Assembly (NCBI GenBank): GCA_037074705.1
Contig: CM073590.1
Location: 93,612,947-93,676,946 of the forward strand
Reading direction: 5' to 3'
DNA length: 64,000 bases
DNA from: Zhengitettix transpicula
Lineage: Eukaryota; Arthropoda; Insecta; Orthoptera; Tetrigidae
Both the position numbers and the translations under genes were made by a program. How positions within the stretch are numbered: the stretch's first letter is position 1; every line of letters starts with the position of its first letter. This document shows positions 11,526 through 24,634 of the stretch, piece after piece. Under the pieces are notes generated by a model. That model did not search any database and was not told the origin of the DNA. It saw nothing but the letters and a program-made list of their open reading frames with translations.

Positions 11526-12114
11526 ACTAGCTGGGTGCCCGGCGTTGCCCGAGATGTCATTTATCTATAACCATCCATAAGACTCCAATTTTGGTTACTT
11601 TTGCGCTATTTTTATGTAAAGCTCCTCGAACCCTATCCCTAAATGTGCTCATCTCCCATGACGAAGGGGGATGAAGTCATTGACTAAATATATCGCCAGT
11701 TTTTACATGTTAGAAGATGACCACCCCCACAAATATGCGATAATGAAAAACAATGTATTCCACGCAAAAATCGGCCGATTACATTGTCTGAAAATTTATT
11801 CCCCCGCCCAACACCTCCCAAACCCGTCGCGTTTCCCAGGTTGTCACAATTAGATTCAGCGACATTCATAGTCTCTGAATTGATTCGAATCTCGATTGTT
11901 TTTGCGGGATTTTATTTAACGTACCTCCACCCCACCCCTAAGCTTGCTCCCCTCACAGGGGTTAAATTATACACAAACAACATCGGTATAAATACTTTCA
12001 AAGTAATTAACCCCAGGAAATAATTATCGACCGTTTAACATGTTTGAAATTTTTCACCCCCGACCACTCCCGCTTCGGGGACTTAAACGGTCAAGTTTAA
12101 TGTCATAATTAAAA

Positions 12115-12726
12115 TCAGTGACAATCCCGATAGTTTCTGGTTTCTTTTTATGTAATGCTACTTCACGCCCACCCTTAAGGGTGCACCCTTATGAGTCCGA
12201 AAGGGGTTGAAATTATTCACAGAGAACATGTAGGAAAATTTTATTAATCTAATTCATCCCGAAATATATTTAATCGACGCAAAAAACAGCCGGTCAACTC
12301 ATCCCAACCCAGCCGATACCCGCGCGTTGTCCAGATTGTCATAAATAAATTCAGGGACATCCATTACCTTCGATTTGACTCGAATCTCGGTTGTTTTCCC
12401 GTTATTTTTAAGGAAATTAATTAAACTCAGTGACAATCCCGATAGTTTCTGGTTTCTTTTTATGTAATGCTACTTCACGCCCATCCTTAAATGTACACCC
12501 TTATGAGTCCGAAAGGGGTTGAAATTATACACAGAGAACATGTAGGGAAATTTTATTAATGTAATTCATCCCGAAATATATTTAATCGACGCAAAACACA
12601 GCCGGTCAACTCATCCCAACCCAGCCGATACCCGCGCGTTGTCCAGATTGTCATAAATAAATTCAGGGACATCCATTACCTTCGATTTGACTCGAATCTC
12701 GGTTGTTTTCCCGTTGTTTTCAAGGA
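12115..12726 (+). repeat. Tandem duplication, 311-bp period
   Basis: The sequence cagtgacaatcccgatagtt occurs at about 12116 and again at 12427, and the following ~300 bp agree closely through cgaatctcggttgttttccc. High similarity indicates recent local duplication relative to the rest of the array. Confidence 0.9.
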
Positions 12727-13564
12727 AATCCCCTCCAGCCCCACCCCTATCATGCCTACAAACAACATCGGTAGAAATACTATCAACGTCAATGGTCCCG
12801 GCATTTATTTATTCCACGCTAATATCGATGATTTAATATGTTAGAAAATTTCCATCCCATCCACTCCCGCCTCTCGGGGCTAAATGGGAAATTTGATGCT
12901 ATAATTGAACTGGACAACATCCATAACCTTGGATTTTACTCCAATCTCGGTTGTATTCGCGTTATTTTATTGCAGCTTTCCTCCACCCAACACCTAAAAA
13001 TGCTCTACTGATAATCCCGACCCGCTTCTGGGGATGGTAGACGCGTCTCACCCCAACAGTCTGTAGAAACACTATCAATATCTGTGACCCCTAAAAATAT
13101 TTATCCGACTGAAATATCGACTGTTTTAGCATGTTTAAATATTTCAACCCCCGTCCGCCCCCGATTCTGGAGGTGGTAGACGCGTCTCACCCCGACAGTG
13201 TTTGTTTCCTGGTCGCAAAGAACACGTGTACGAAATTTGGTGAAATTTGATCCACCGGTATAGATTTGTATTCTCCACCCCAAACGCTAGGGGTGCTCTT
13301 TCCCCAGAGTGTAGAGGTTGAAAATTATATTCAGATATCATCAGTGGAAACACTATAAATATCTTTGACCCCTAAACATATTTGTCCGACTGAAATATCG
13401 ACTGTTTTAGCATGTTTAAATATTTCCACCCCCGTCCACCCCCGTCCACCCCCGCTTCTGGGGGTGGTAGACGCGTCTCACCCCGACAGTGTTTGTTTCC
13501 TGGACGCAAAGAACACGTGTACGAAATTTGGTGAAATTTTCTCCAGCGGTGTAGATTTGTATAA

Positions 13565-13645
13565 CGAACATACAAATATACAAACATACAAATATACAAA
13601 CATACAAATATACAAACATACAAACATACATACATACATACACTC
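13565..13645 (+). repeat. (CATACAAA)n / (CATA)n microsatellite tail
   Basis: Alternating acatacaaatatacaa-like units end in acatacatacatacactc. Similar tails close the later blocks near 14671-14715 and 16080-16160. Confidence 0.95.
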
Positions 13646-13668
13646 ATTTTTATTTATAAAATTAAACG

Positions 13669-14755
13669 TCGTTATTAATGGAAACAACATCGGTTAAAAT
13701 AGTATGAACAACACCACCCCTTAATCTGCTACTTTCCCGTGGTGGAAAGGGTTGAATTTTTACTCATATCACATCGGTAGACACACTATAAATCTAGTTT
13801 ACCCATAAACACATAACATTTTGCCAGTTTTAGAATAATAGACAATTCTCACCCCCAGCCCTAACCAAGCTTACCAGTAATGTCTCAAGGGATTTATCTT
13901 TATAACAACATCTGTTGAAATACTATTCACGTATTTCTCCTCCAAGAACGCGCAAGAACTGACTATTTATCTTCCCTTCCAACACCCACCCTTTCGGGTT
14001 AAATCGGCAATTAAAAATATTTATCCGAAGTAAACTCACTGACATCCATAACCTTCGATTTGACTCCAAACTCGGTTGTATTCGCGTTATTTTTCTGTAA
14101 AGCAACTCCACCCCAAACCATAAGAGTGCCCTTTTCCCAGGGCGTAGGAGATGAATATTATATTCAGATAACATCGGTAGAAACACAATCAATATCTTTG
14201 ACCCCGAAAATATTTATCCAAATCTAATACCTGCAGTTTCAGCATGTTTAAGTATTTCAACCCCCGTCCACCCCCGCTTCTAGGGTTGGTAGACGCGTCT
14301 CACCCCGACAGTGTTGTTTTCCTGGTCGCAAAGAACCCGTGTACGAAATGTGGTGAAATTTGCTCCAGCGGTGTATATTTGTACTCTCCACCCCAAACGC
14401 TAGGGGTGCTCTTTCCCCAGGGTGTAAAGGATGAGAATTATATTCAGAAAACATCTGTAGAAACACCATCAATATCTTGGACCCCTAAAAATTATTATCC
14501 GACTAAAATATCGGCTGTTTTAGCATGTTTAAATATTTCAACCACTGTGCAACCCCGCTTCTGGGGGTGGTAGACATGTCTCACCCCGACAGTGTTTGTT
14601 TCCTGGTCGTAAAGAACACGTGTACGAAATTTGGTGAAATTTGCTCTACCGGTGTAGATTTGTATAACTAACATACAAATATTAAAAAAAAACATACAAA
14701 CAAACATACATACACTCTTTTTTATTTATAAGATATAAAAGCTTTTTAAAAGAGT
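13669..14755 (+). repeat. Array block 1 of a ~1.13-kb direct duplication
   Basis: It begins gtcgttattaatggaaacaa and repeats from about 14801 with the same internal order: hinge segment, ccataaccttcgatttgact, two ~283-bp units, then the microsatellite tail. The matching starts of both blocks favour a tandem duplication over two independent insertions. Confidence 0.75.
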
Positions 14756-14800
14756 ATAAAAAGCAATGGTTCTGAAACACTTTTATTTTTGACTAAACGT

Positions 14801-16170
14801 CGTTATTAATGGAAACAACATCGATTAAAATAGTATGAACAACACCACCCCTAAATCTGCTACTTTCCCGTGGTGGAAAGGGTTGAATTTTTACTCATAT
14901 CACATAGGTAGAAACACTATCAATCTAGTTTACCCATAAACACATAATATTTTGGCAGTTTTAGAATAATAGACAATTCTCACCCCCAGCCCTAAGCAAG
15001 CTCACCACTAATGTCTAAAGGGATTTATATTTTCAACAACACCCGTTGAAATAGTATTCACGTAATTCTCCTCCAAGAACGCGCAAGAACTGACTATTTA
15101 TCTTCCCTTCCAACCCCCACCCTTTCGGGTTAAATGGGCAATTAAAAATATTTATCCGAAGTAAACTCACTGACATCCATAACCTTCGATTTGACTCCAA
15201 ACTCGGTTGTATTCGCGTTATTTTTCTGTAAAGCAACTCCACCCCAAACCCTAAGGGTGTCCTTTTCCCAGGGCGTAGGAGATGAATATTATATTCAGAT
15301 AACATCGGTAGAAACACAATCAATATCTTTGACCCCGAAAATATTTATCCAAATCTAATACCTGCTGTTTTAGCATGTTTAAGTATTTCAACCCCCGTCC
15401 ACCCCCGCTTCTGGGGTTGGTAGACGCGTCTCACCCCGACGGTGTTTGTTTCCTGGTCGTAAAGAACACGTGTACGAAATTTGGTGAAATTTGCTCCAGC
15501 GGTGTATATTTGTATTCTCCACCCCAAACGCTAGGGGTGCTCTTTCCCCAGGGTGTAGAGGTTGAAAATTATATTCAGATATCATTAGTGGAAAGACTAT
15601 AAATACCTTTGACCCCTAAAAATATTTATCCGACTGAAATATCGACTGTTTTAGCATGTTCAAATATTTCCACCCCCGTCCACCCCTGCTTCTGGGGGTG
15701 GTAGGCGCGTCTCACCCCGACAGTGTTGTTTTCCTGGTCGCAAAGAACACGTGTACGAAATTTGGTGAAATTTGATCCACCGGTATAGATTTGTATTCTC
15801 CACCCCAAACTCTAAGGGTGCCCTTTTCCCAGGGTGTAGGGGATGAAAATTATATTCAGAAAACATCGGTAGAAACACCATCAATATCTTGGACCCCTAA
15901 AAATTATTATCCGACTAAAATATCGGCTTTTTTAGCATGTTTAAATATTTCAACCCCCGTGCACCCCCGCTTCTGGGGGTGGTAGACATGTCTCACCCCG
16001 ACAGTGTTTGTTTCCTGGTCGTAAAGAACACGTGTACGAAATTTGGTGAAATTTGCTCTAACGGTGTAGATTTGTATAACGAACATACAAATATACAAAC
16101 ATACAAACAAACAAACAAACATACAAACAAACATACAAACAAACATACAATCATACATACACTCTTTTTT
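14801..16170 (+). repeat. Array block 2 of the ~1.13-kb duplication
   Basis: Same layout as the preceding block but with three of the ~283-bp units before the caaacata-type tail, so it has gained one unit or the other block lost one. Confidence 0.75.
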
Positions 16171-18225
16171 ATTTATAAGATGTTATGGCGTCACAACGCT
16201 TTTGTTTTAATAGTACATAGTTACGTGAGTTTAATTTCATAGTTCGATCTGACTTCAACGTAATACCCATATTGAATTTACTTAATTTATTTAACCCCAC
16301 TTAGAAGAACCAAATAATGCAACACACAACTTACGAATATTTAAATTTTACTTTACAGTTTATGATCATTTAATAAAATTTTTAGTTTGCACAAATTAAA
16401 TTTAAATAATGAATTCTTGAATTTATTTAAATTTTAGTTCAAATTATTACCTTTAGTGATAGGTTTAAAATAATAAAACAGAAATTTAATTAATATAATA
16501 TTTATAGAATTTATAGAAAACATAATTATGAATTTTATATAAAATAATTGGCACGGCTATTGGCATTAAATTTTTACTCTTGTGTTAGGCCACTTTATCG
16601 GACCTCATGAAAAGCATTGAACTGCGATTTACGAAATGAAATTTAAAATTTAAAGGAAATTTTTAGATTTGAATTTACAGAATTGGTAAACTTAAAAAAT
16701 ATCCCCAAAATACAAACACAAACTGAAACGAATTTCGACGGTACAACTATGTAAAGTTTACAATGAATTTTAATAAATTTAAATATGGAACTTGATCTGG
16801 ATTTTACTTTTAACTTCATACAATTTACACCAAATATTTACGAAAACCTTTTAAATTTTAAAAATAGGCAATATTGCGCATTAAACTATACAAACGCACC
16901 CAATCCTTTCAGAGACACAGACAATGGGATATTTCGCCCGCAGCCACCAGCTATGATCGCCAACTCCCAATACGTTTTACCAGGGAGGGATACTGGTCGT
17001 ACTAATGGGCAGATCACGAGATATTATGTTCATAGGCTCCAGTGTATTAAGTGTTACAAATACAATAAACAGAAAAAACAGCAGAGTTCAATGATATCAG
17101 AAAACAATACACTCTCCGCCGAAATCAACTTCATTTTATATTCATAAATAATTTTCAACTCAACTTGGTCGAAAACCGCCGCGAAATTCGGCCCAACAGT
17201 CACAGACGTCTCTTCGACGACCACCGCAGACAGAAAAACTCTGCTGGCCAACTTACATCCTAAAATCCGCCGCTCAGTTTTAATACTGCCTTCCAGATTA
17301 TGCTGATCAAGTAACTTTTTAACTGTCCATAAATCCATCCTACCCACTCACATTAACGCTATCTATTTGTGAGATCCTCATATAGTCATGTCTCTCACTG
17401 TCCACCAGACAGACGAATTCATTTGACCGTCAAAAATATCTAAAATCACAAAAATCCGTCTGGGAATGCTCTAAATCCAACGTTCTCACCTTACACACTG
17501 ACTGTTCAAATAATCTTTCAACTACATGGCTAATTTCTTATAAAATAAATTTTATATTTGTACAAATTTGAAACTTACGTTATTACAATTTTGTATATTA
17601 CAATCTACATATTTGCTATAAAAAAGAGATTTTGTTAATTTAAATGTTCCCGGATTAGCGACAAGCAATGAATTAAGATATTTATGTAGTCCTACGGTAC
17701 ATAACGTTTATTTATTTAAAAATGGAATGTACGAAATATCAACCTATGTAGAAGAATGCTATGCATTTATATATTCATATTAACTAACAACATACATTAC
17801 GATCCATATACCCGAAGATCACTTACACTTATTGTTGGATTTTAGAAGTGATACTTTTCAAATCGCGTTAAGGTACTTTTTATTCGTTGGTAAATCCAAC
17901 CATTATAGAAGAAACACTACTGAAGAAGAAAATCATAAGTGACGCCACTGGTTACCAAGTCAATGTGTTTCAGATGTTTTAGAGTTGTATACTTGGCAAT
18001 GTGTTGCGAACATGAGCTTAATTTTATAAAATTAACGAAGTGATTTGAACGAAGAAAACAACATTTTAAAGTATCTTTTAGTATGGATGTGAATCGTTTA
18101 TTATATATTCGTGAACACAAGAACATGGTGAACTGGAGGTTGAAAATTCCTATTCAAAATAAAATATTTTGTATATCGGTGACAGTTAAGTTATTTGCTA
18201 CAAAATTCATTGGGTAGTTGAAGCG
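16171..18225. other. Unassigned AT-rich DNA
   Basis: A 120-codon plus-strand frame at 16785-17147 and a 97-codon minus-strand frame at 17054-17347 are the longest. They overlap, and I recognise no domain in either. The segment 17170-17460 is GC-richer and could be an old repeat or exon. Nothing else recognised. Confidence 0.35.
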
Positions 18226-18435
18226 GGGCTGTCCGGGTGGACTCCGGCTAGCTATTTTCGTGTAAAGGAGTGTCTAAGTGTATGATCTATGCTATATAAA
18301 GGAAAATCCACTACTCCCAGAAAGTGTAAAGAAGAGGAATACCTGAAGATGAAGACTAGATTGTATTCGAAGGCGATGGCCACGGAGCTTAAAACTGATA
18401 AAATGCATGCCACAATTCTTGACGCTGTTGCAAGT

Positions 18436-19031
18436 TTAACACGCTGACTGCCGACTATGAGATAACTCGTAGACTGCGTTCTTTTCTAGGACGTCAACTA
18501 CGAGATATCTCGTCCTTGTTTACTTGTCATTTTTGTGCAGCTACGATTAAACTCGGAATATATTAGTGCTAATATTGATAGATGGCTTCTGGGAAAAGAA
18601 CAATAAATCGATGCTGTCTTGCATGAACAGAAAATTTAGTAAATAACGAAAAAAAATATAATTATAAAAATTAATTCAAATGCAGAAATAAAATAATATT
18701 TTATTGTTTGTGGAACTTCTAAAAAAAATCTACCACACGAAGGGCTGGCTTCTCTTTACAGGCTTGCAACTTTGATAACCTATTAGATGTTTTTATTGCT
18801 TTGCGTTTTTCAATTTTTTGCGCAGCATATATATTTGTTTGTTCCACCAGTAATGCAAGAAACTCATCCGAAGAAAATAAGTCCACCAGCCTTTGTACTG
18901 ACGAATATGGACGCGTATTCATGATTCAGCTTTAGCGAAGCGACATGTCGAAGCGTGTCTTCGTACGAATTAACTCGTAGTTGACTTCCGCGAAGAGATT
19001 CTGAAAATTGCCGTGGCAGTCAACATGTTAA
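18436..19031 (-). mobile_element. Internally deleted piggyBac-like element
   Basis: TTAA is duplicated at 18436-18439 and 19028-19031. The terminal sequences ttaacacgctgactgcc and, inverted, ggcagtcaacatgttaa match in 15 of 17 positions. Minus-strand residues at 18719-18922 (VDLFSSDEFLALLVEQTNIYAAQ, read in two parts: VDLFSSDEF and LVEQTNIYAAQ) resemble the N-terminal part of the piggyBac transposase domain. The DDD catalytic core is absent, so it is non-autonomous. Subterminal gagatatctcg-like sequences may be transposase sites. It splits the LINE ORF1 exactly at TTAA without loss of frame. Confidence 0.9.
18719..18922 (-). pseudogene. piggyBac transposase N-terminal fragment
   Basis: A 67-codon frame holds the DEFLALLVEQTN-type motif that opens the DDE_Tnp_1_7 domain. 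The rest of the roughly 600-residue protein is missing. It is a remnant only. Confidence 0.75.
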
Positions 19032-20040
19032 ATACTGATGATTACCTAATAGGTTTAGCTAATATTATTGACTCCATCAGAATTAAGTACATCTCTAAAA
19101 TAGACAATGCGAGAATATGCGCATTTCTAATATCTAAGGAGGATGTCGAAAACCTAATAAAAGCGCATAACAATAAAGGGTGAGATGGTGAATATAAGAC
19201 CTTTAATGTAAAAATACTGACGTGTTATCTTGTCAAATGTATGCCCAGTTATCCCAAACGAGATTATTGTGCTAGAACTAGAAAAGCTAAATATAATTTC
19301 AGAATCTATCGGATATTAGAATAAGTACTGGTGACCGAAGATTTTCTCACATTAACCCGGATAAGCTAAATTCCCTTCCGGATTCGATAATGGTGCAATA
19401 TGAAGAAACTAGCTATAGGGTGTATCTAGCAGCGGAGAAAGATAACTGCTATCACTGTAAAAGTCCCGGCCATATCGCGATAAATTGTCCTAATAGAGAT
19501 GCAAATGAAAATTATGACCAAATTCAGTGTCAGAACCCGGCACCTGCAATTCAAATAATTAACCCTCAAAAAACGGACTTGGATAATTCACAACTAACAA
19601 ACAAAAAAAGGACTGCATCTACGAGCTAGACGAGCCAAGCTGATAAGAAAGACGTCCGTAATCCTGAACAGAAGACAAGCACTAATCCACCCAAGAAAAC
19701 AAAACAAAGCATTCAGGATCATAAATATAAGGTGCTCAGTCAATCATTAGATCCGCTAAAAATATTATATGAAGAAGAAAACAGTGCTCCACCTATCCCA
19801 TTAGAACAGTTTAAGACTCTTATAATAAATGCTCACAGAACCCAACGACCATTATTAAAGATTACCAAACATGCTCTCCATCATTCGTAAATATATTGGA
19901 ATCTTTATACCCACACTTAAATGATAAAACAGCAAAAAGTAGAATAAAAAGGCTCATAAATTTAGTCAAGAAACAAGAGAGTGATTCCTATTCAGAAACA
20001 GACGCCTCCACCTAATAAAAAGCAGACTATGACTACAGTC

Positions 20041-23000
20041 AGTGGAATCTGCAACAGTCGCAGCTTCAAACAAGTTAACATAATGAATTATCCAATTATT
20101 ATGATATATGATTAACAAGTGCGAATTGTAAAATGTAAATGTAAGAAACCCACATCTGAAATGTATAATTATTCTTTCAAACTGTTCAATTGTATGAATA
20201 TTATTGGAATCAATGTGAATCAGAGCATACTTACGTAAATAAGCACTATTTGTAATTTATTTATGGGTCGCCACTGACGAACGCGACCATTATAAACCCT
20301 TAATTAAAAAAAACATTCATCACCAACGACCTGGACAACGTAATGTTTTAGATATCATAAATATATACTTCAAAATCTATGAAAGTTAAGATTAATACCA
20401 AAAAACTGCTTTCTATATTCCATTCCTTTATTAAATATTGTAATTTATCTGGCAGTAGTTATTACAAAGCCATTATAAGCCGCTACAAAAGATAATATAA
20501 TTGCTGACCTAATTAAATTCATAATTATAACGTCAACCAAGATAAAATGATATTATATGTTTAACCATTACATTTTCATCGTTTAGAACTATCATACCGA
20601 TATTAAATTTATTCTTAAAGTATGCTTCTTAACTTATTGTTATACCTTATCAGATAAAATAGTTAAACATTGTTGAGTGTACCAAAGGTATGTACAAAAC
20701 AATACATTTATACAAATTTATTGATTGTATATCTATAAATGCAAGAAATATTTATAAATCTTAAAGGAAGTTATACAATCATCCAATATTTTTGACTCGA
20801 AATATCTATACAAATATTAAAATGGTTTTGCCTAAACAGATTTGTACCACGATTTTACTATTCTTTTATATTCAAACGATCTTTGCGACCATGTAAAGTT
20901 AATTTTATCTTCCACTTGGGTGTCTTCTACTTTTTTATTCAATATGGCTGCGCAGTAATTTCGTGTTTTTTTTTTGTTTGCAATAGACATTCCGATGGGA
21001 ACTCATACTATTTCTTAATTCATAGGACGACTACTGGTGATACGCTCTCAGTAGACCAACCAGATTCACGCACACGTATAGATATTCCATACACATCCAT
21101 ATGCTTACTACATTTAATTAATTTCGTAGGAAAAATCAATGTTGGGAACTTTAAGAACACGACACTTACAATGTTGGGTTAAAATATAGTGCTACGTGTT
21201 TCGAAAAATATACAAAACAATATAAAATTGTACCACTTGTACATGTTGAAGGTTGGAAGACATAAGTTTAAATTTTGGTAACAAAATTTCATTCATGCGT
21301 CGTTTCCGTTATCAAGGAAATTTTCCTTCATTCTAGATATTCTTGTGAACTAAAAGAGAATCTTACGTAACGACAAACTGTATTACAAGTGGTAATGTAT
21401 AACTATAGTTAAGGAAAACAATAAAAAATTCTTACTTTTTATAACAACACGTATGGAACAAATACGCAGCCTTAAATTAATAGATTAAATATTCATGTTA
21501 GTTTGAAAGAATATTGTACTAATAAATAATACTTAAACTGCTTTCGAAAGAAATAGGATTAAATAAAATACAAGAAACCTTCCGCTAGTATGTTATAAAG
21601 GGTAAATTCTATGTCATGAGAAAAAAGTATTTTAAAATTAGTATTATAATTGCAGGTTCGTTTAAATACTGGGGTGTCAAAGGAAACGTGATTAACGAAA
21701 TGGAAAAAATTGGAGAACGAATTAAGCATATCAGTAAAATACGGATGGTAGAAATCTGTATATTGAATACTAATCTCTGGACACGATCGATATACACGTA
21801 TCCCGGCCGAAAAATACAGCTTTTAAAACAAGGGGTTTGTGCCCCGGAATTGTCTCGTAACAAAACTGAGATTTGACAAAAATTTGTAGTGGGGTGCAGA
21901 TTAAATAATTTATTATTTTAGTTAACCCTTGGATAATTTTTTGTTCTTTTCATACCGCATCCCCACTCTTACAAAAATAATTAAAATATATTTTTAAGTA
22001 CAAATGAATAAATTAATTGTTGGCTAGTGACACAATGTGGATTACCCTCAACCAGATTATATCTAAATAAGTAAATAAATCAAGTACACAGACTCTTTCA
22101 TTAAACACCAACTTCATACATCTTCGTAACTTCAAAAAAAGATAGACAAATTCTTGAATCAATAAAATTAACAAAATAAATATAACTTTATATGCTTTAG
22201 CTCATTTATGCACTTTTATGTTAATACTGAGCATTTCATCAGGAAATGAATTTACAATTTAGCAAGTAATATTAAATTATGTGAATATAAGTTTGTCTTT
22301 TACAATTAGTTATTTGAAATTGATGTAAACTGACCTAAATGGAATTTATTGCATTTGAATTTCAACCTCTAATATGACAAGTCGAGATCTCACAATGCAC
22401 ACCGAACTTCCATTCAGAAGTACAACTTCAAAACAAATGGAACATTGCTCACAATATATGGAGAAATATAGTAAATATAATATTGTATAAAGTCTTCTCC
22501 GGCTTCATTCTCTACTCCTAAAAAGATTGCATTCTTTATTATAAACAATTCCCATTGTGCATCGTACTTAATATTTGAATATATGTTGGTAATAACGCAA
22601 GCGCATGTTGTTTTAGTTAAAATCATGATTTCATAGCTAACAACATAAACAGTTCATATCAATTTAGAAACAAAACAGCTTGTACATTGTCGCCAAAGAA
22701 CAGTTGCGCAGATATTCGAAATATTATGTTAATGGTTTTTTATTATTGCCAGGTTTTACCGCTGACGTAAGTTTATCAATGGAATTGATAACAGGTTCAA
22801 AATATTTTAACATGAGTAATTTTGAGTAACAGAAAACACACATATTTTTATAAAATATTTGCGTGTTTACTTTCTAGCTCCATATTGTTTATACCGTGAT
22901 TTGTTTATTTGTGTCACATGTTTCTCCATTAGTCAGACTCTTCGATTATTACTGGTGTCTTGATTTCCCGGCAATTCTTAATTCAGTAATGCAAACGAAG

Positions 23001-23276
23001 ATAAATCTACTTAATTCATACTCTTTAAACTATTACATATTTAAACATACTTTTAAAAACTCAACTCAACTTACAAATGCTTACGCACATTTACGTCGAA
23101 TTAAAATTTTATCCATGACTCGTGTTTCATAATAATGCGCATTTTTTATATATTTTCTCACGTAGTCAACAAGTATTACTGTTTCTCTTTCGCGTAGTTG
23201 TGCGTAAACAAAAAATAACCGTTTAACGATAGAAGAAAATTGTTTCCATCAAAGGAAGCGAGGGCTATTCGTCGGC
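20041..23276. other. Unassigned AT-rich DNA
   Basis: Frames at 20883-21182 and the pair 21609-21876 show no domain. A possible very old family A relic lies at 21925-22055. Nothing else recognised. Confidence 0.35.
21925..22055 (+). repeat. Possible highly diverged family A tail
   Basis: The blocks gttaacccttgg, ccgcatcccc and caatgtggattaccctca occur in family order, with the spacing between the last two about 25-30 bp longer than in intact copies. Between them the similarity is lost. It may be a relic or chance. Confidence 0.35.
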
Positions 23277-23755
23277 AAGAAGGGGCTACCTTTGGGTATG
23301 CCTTTTCCTCTCTCCGTTTTTGAACTACGGTTCCCACAAGCCGAGGCACCTAGGCCTGTTTTACGAGGTGTATTTTCCGAGGTCACAGACCTTGGGCATA
23401 CGGTAAGAGTTGTTCACTGTTCCCTTTGGAATAGTCGGTCAGCTACCTCCTAAACTGGTCGAGGTACGGACAAGAGAATGCTGCGTCCCCACAGCAAACT
23501 CTTCTCCCGCTCTCGGAAAGGCGTGGGACAACTACCCAATGCCCGACCTACCCGATGCAGGTTTTTCTAAGGTTTTCCCTGCATTTCTTTAGGCAAATGC
23601 CGGGTAGGATCCTTAAACTATAGCCCGGCGGTCCTAGTTAACCCTTGGCTGCCTTCCTCTACCCTTCCGCATCCCCCCTTTCAAATCCCATCCTATGCTA
23701 TTAAAGGGGAGTTGCCCAATGTGTATTACCCTCATGTATCCTGTTGTTCTAAAAA
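23277..23755 (+). repeat. Family A retroposon, slightly 5'-truncated
   Basis: Reads in sense from gaaggggctacctttggg through gaatagtcggtcagctacct and ggtaggatcc to attaccctcatgtatcctgt, ending in an A-rich tail. The first ~80 bp of the full-length form are missing. Its orientation is opposite to most copies. Confidence 0.85.
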
Positions 23756-24634
23756 TAAATTTTCCCTCATAACGTTTGTGTTTCATCAGAATTATGTAAC
23801 CAAATCTAATGCACCGTTGTTTTCATAACACTAAACAACAATACGTTTTGATAGTTATGATAGTTCTGAGTTAGGAATCTGATAAAATTTAAATTAATCC
23901 CGTTCTCTATGAAAGATAAAAGTTAAATGACACCGTAAATATTAATATATTCAGAATTCAATACATTTATATCAGGTGTAGCTGACTTTTGGGGAACTTT
24001 TAATGCCCTTTTTTCCGGGTCGACCTTCCAGACTTTTCATCAATTAGTCGTCGTATAAAGCTACCTTCACAATAAAGGATGAAATTGTTACGGTCCGTGG
24101 GGAAAACAATGCAGGTGAAACATTTTTCCTGCAGTTAATTTTAATATGAAAATGGTCTGAAACTAACAATTTATTTTTTGAAAACAGTTCTATTTTTCAA
24201 TACCATCACATTTAAAACTAACTTATTTCATCTAGCTGCGATACAATTTCATTATCCCGTCTATATATATTTTTTCGACAAATGGGAAAAGTATGCGTTT
24301 ACAGCTGCAATAGCTTGTTGATTAGTCAAAATATAAGTGAGTTTTCGGTACAGAAAAAATTCAAAGGGAGGAATATATGGGGTCTGCTTCCTGCATTTAT
24401 TCGTGAATATACATTAATGTTCCCATTGCGAAGACGCTTTGGTGGGCAAGGGAATTGTTTACATGGAATATGGTTTTATTTTCTGCAATCCGGGTCAGTG
24501 TACAATAATTTTTGCGTCAAAATTCGTTAGAAACTGAAATTAGTATTCCCCAGATATTACTTAACCTTTTTTAAATAATCGACGAACAAAAAAAGTTTTG
24601 CATCCTAAAAAACCAACGCCATGATTTTTATCGC
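23756..24634. other. Unassigned AT-rich DNA
   Basis: An 82-codon frame at 24282-24530 shows no domain. Nothing else recognised. Confidence 0.35.

Larger units (their letters stand above)
11526..16170 (+). repeat. Complex array of LINE-tail-like modules
   Basis: It starts with ctagctgggtgcccggcgtt, a head typical of dispersed insect repeats. Three blocks end in the tail gaaatttggtgaaatttgct followed by a caaacata-type microsatellite (about 13565-13645, 14671-14715, 16080-16160). Inside, a unit of about 283 bp built on agcatgtttaaatatttc, cccgcttctgggggtggtag and cgtctcaccccgacagtg recurs near 13125, 13411, 14242, 14524, 15373, 15653 and 15936. A separate unit of 311 bp is tandem at 12115-12726. 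The tail resembles 3' ends of RTE-like non-LTR elements, an inference from general knowledge. Overlapping ORFs in the array are by-products of the repeat. Confidence 0.8.
18289..20040 (+). pseudogene. Non-LTR retrotransposon ORF1 (Gag-like), broken
   Basis: From an ATG at 18289 an open frame runs to a TTAA at 18436 and resumes in the same frame after the inserted element at 19032, continuing to a stop near 19182. Frameshifts follow. At 19390-19629 an open piece carries QYEETSYRVYL and then a CX2CX4HX4C zinc knuckle (CYHCKSPGHIAINC). Further downstream another piece reads IPLEQFKTLIINAHRTQRP. This order (N-terminal part, ETSYRV segment, knuckle, low-complexity linker, C-terminal segment) is that of nucleic-acid-binding ORF1 proteins of arthropod non-LTR elements. 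No ORF2 follows. The copy is dead. Confidence 0.75.

Noticed and set aside
13565..16160. A CRISPR-like array of regularly spaced repeats.
   Set aside because: The units are long, imperfect and contiguous without unique spacers, in an evidently eukaryotic context.
13365..16242. Numerous 60-110 codon frames on both strands within the 11.5-16.2 kb array.
   Set aside because: They repeat with the array units and the microsatellite tails (runs of Thr/Ile/Tyr/Cys-Met-Tyr-Val), so they are by-products of the repeat.
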